Origin: Chloroflexota bacterium
Lineage (GTDB): Bacteria; Chloroflexota; Dormibacteria; CF-121
DNA length: 37,408 nt
Reading direction: 5' to 3'
Assembly: GCA_005880615.1 (NCBI GenBank)
Contig: VBID01000127.1
Coordinates: 1-37,408, forward strand
Positions 37,022-37,408 of the stretch are shown here, in pieces. The notes under the pieces are model-generated. The model was not told where the DNA came from. It searched no databases and was given only the letters and a program-made list of their open reading frames with translations. The stretch's first letter is position 1. Each line of letters starts with the position of its first letter. Position numbers and translations under genes: made by a program.

Positions 37022-37408
37022 TCAGCAACTCCGGATCCAGGGCCCGGGCGGGCGCCGATAGCGCGCCATCAGCTCCTCGCCCGTGAGCGGAGAAGTGATG
37101 GCATTGATCTGCGCGGCGTCCAATCGTCGAATGCGCTCCTCCAGATGATCGACCTTCTCCACGTTCGGATAGTGGCTGGCCCGCATGTCGGCGCGAGCCA
37201 CCGCTAGAAGAGCCGGAAGCTCGGGACCGGCATCGCGCACCAGCCGGCGCACGGCCTTGTCCTCCCAGCCCTCCGGGTCGTACTGGATAGGCCGCATGTG
37301 CAGGCGGACCAGCTTGGCGACCGCATCGATATCGTCGCTCGAGAACCGCAGGCGCTTCAAGGCGTCCTGGGCCATGGTGGAGCCCACCTCGGGATGGCCG
37401 ATGAAGGT
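37022..37408 (-). CDS. C-terminal HD half of a CCA-adding/poly(A) polymerase-type nucleotidyltransferase, 5' part outside window
   Basis: 129 codons visible, open to the window edge on the 5' side. GHPEVGSTMAQDALKRLRFS, then VAKLVRLHMRP and LLAVARADMRA are the helices that follow the HD motif in bacterial tRNA nucleotidyltransferase/poly(A) polymerase proteins with a fused HD domain. The end LTGEELMARYRRPPGPWIRSC stops soon after the usual PPGPWIG motif; family members normally continue for another 20-40 residues, so the C-terminus is short. The catalytic nucleotidyltransferase domain would lie upstream beyond 37408. An HD-only phosphohydrolase cannot be excluded. Confidence 0.78.
   Translation of the reverse strand, partial: TFIGHPEVGSTMAQDALKRLRFSSDDIDAVAKLVRLHMRPIQYDPEGWEDKAVRRLVRDAGPELPALLAVARADMRASHYPNVEKVDHLEERIRRLDAAQINAITSPLTGEELMARYRRPPGPWIRSC

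Noticed and set aside
37005-37045. Frameshift at the end of the nucleotidyltransferase/HD gene
   Set aside because: The other two frames beyond the stop do not restore a recognisable family C-terminus, so a simple frameshift is not supported; truncation remains possible.

Overview
High-GC bacterial chromosome segment of about 37 kb, gene-dense and without rRNA, tRNA, CRISPR, phage or IS elements that I can see. The gene set points to an uncultured Chloroflexota- or Dormibacterota-like soil bacterium. Hints are a YvcK with two N-terminal membrane helices, an R3H-type SpoIIIAA-like ATPase, PdxS/PdxT vitamin B6 synthesis, Tat/lipoprotein-type exported proteins with no outer-membrane genes, frequent GTG/TTG starts, and -10 boxes placed 6-9 nt before start codons (leaderless mRNA style). 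This placement is an inference; no marker for it such as 16S rRNA is present.

Layout. (1) 1-3641, minus: operon pdxS-pdxT-tandem GNAT-R3H AAA ATPase, joined by 4-base start/stop overlaps and read from a leaderless-type promoter. (2) 3705-4448, plus: a monofunctional peptidoglycan glycosyltransferase, convergent with a small remnant-like ORF. (3) 4455-8252, minus: tldD-tldE-glutamine-amidotransferase (PuuD-like) peptidase cluster. (4) 8322-9690, minus: a Tat-exported sulfite-oxidase-fold molybdoenzyme with a four-helix di-heme cytochrome b. (5) 9745-15684, minus: a complete peptide/nickel-type ABC importer. The lipoprotein binding-protein gene comes first with a near-consensus promoter, then a perfect hairpin, then a second promoter for oppB-C-D-F. 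(6) 15861-18195, minus: a second family-5 binding protein overlapping the 3' end of a DUF6982/SHOCT-like gene. Across a promoter region lies an ECF sigma factor (18410-19276, plus) carrying its own C-terminal HC2-type zinc-finger motif.

(7) 19273-21560, minus: glycerate kinase and branched-chain aminotransferase. (8) 21740-23903: YvcK (plus) convergent with a PAP2/Aur1-type membrane phosphatase (minus). (9) 23904-24367: the only long non-coding stretch, with two nested direct-repeat families and a terminator-like hairpin. (10) 24368-26550, plus: OmpR-type response regulator and histidine kinase. (11) 26534-28419, minus: RidA-like protein and an Asp-box beta-propeller membrane protein. (12) 28527-29897, plus: an orphan RnfD/NqrB-like membrane protein. 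(13) 29894-34612, minus: DUF1232-rplI-dnaB-purA, with an endonuclease-bearing intein in the Walker A motif of DnaB. (14) 34849-36986, plus: Na+/Ca2+ exchanger-family protein with an altered second cation site, and a lipoprotein. (15) 37022-end, minus: HD half of a CCA-adding/poly(A) polymerase-type enzyme.

No single new defence or biosynthetic system stands out. The points most worth following are the sigma factor with a built-in zinc-finger motif, the recurrent leaderless promoter geometry, convergent genes sharing a CTAG stop, the intergenic repeat family, the DnaB intein, the orphan RnfD fusion and the Glu-to-Asn change in the exchanger.
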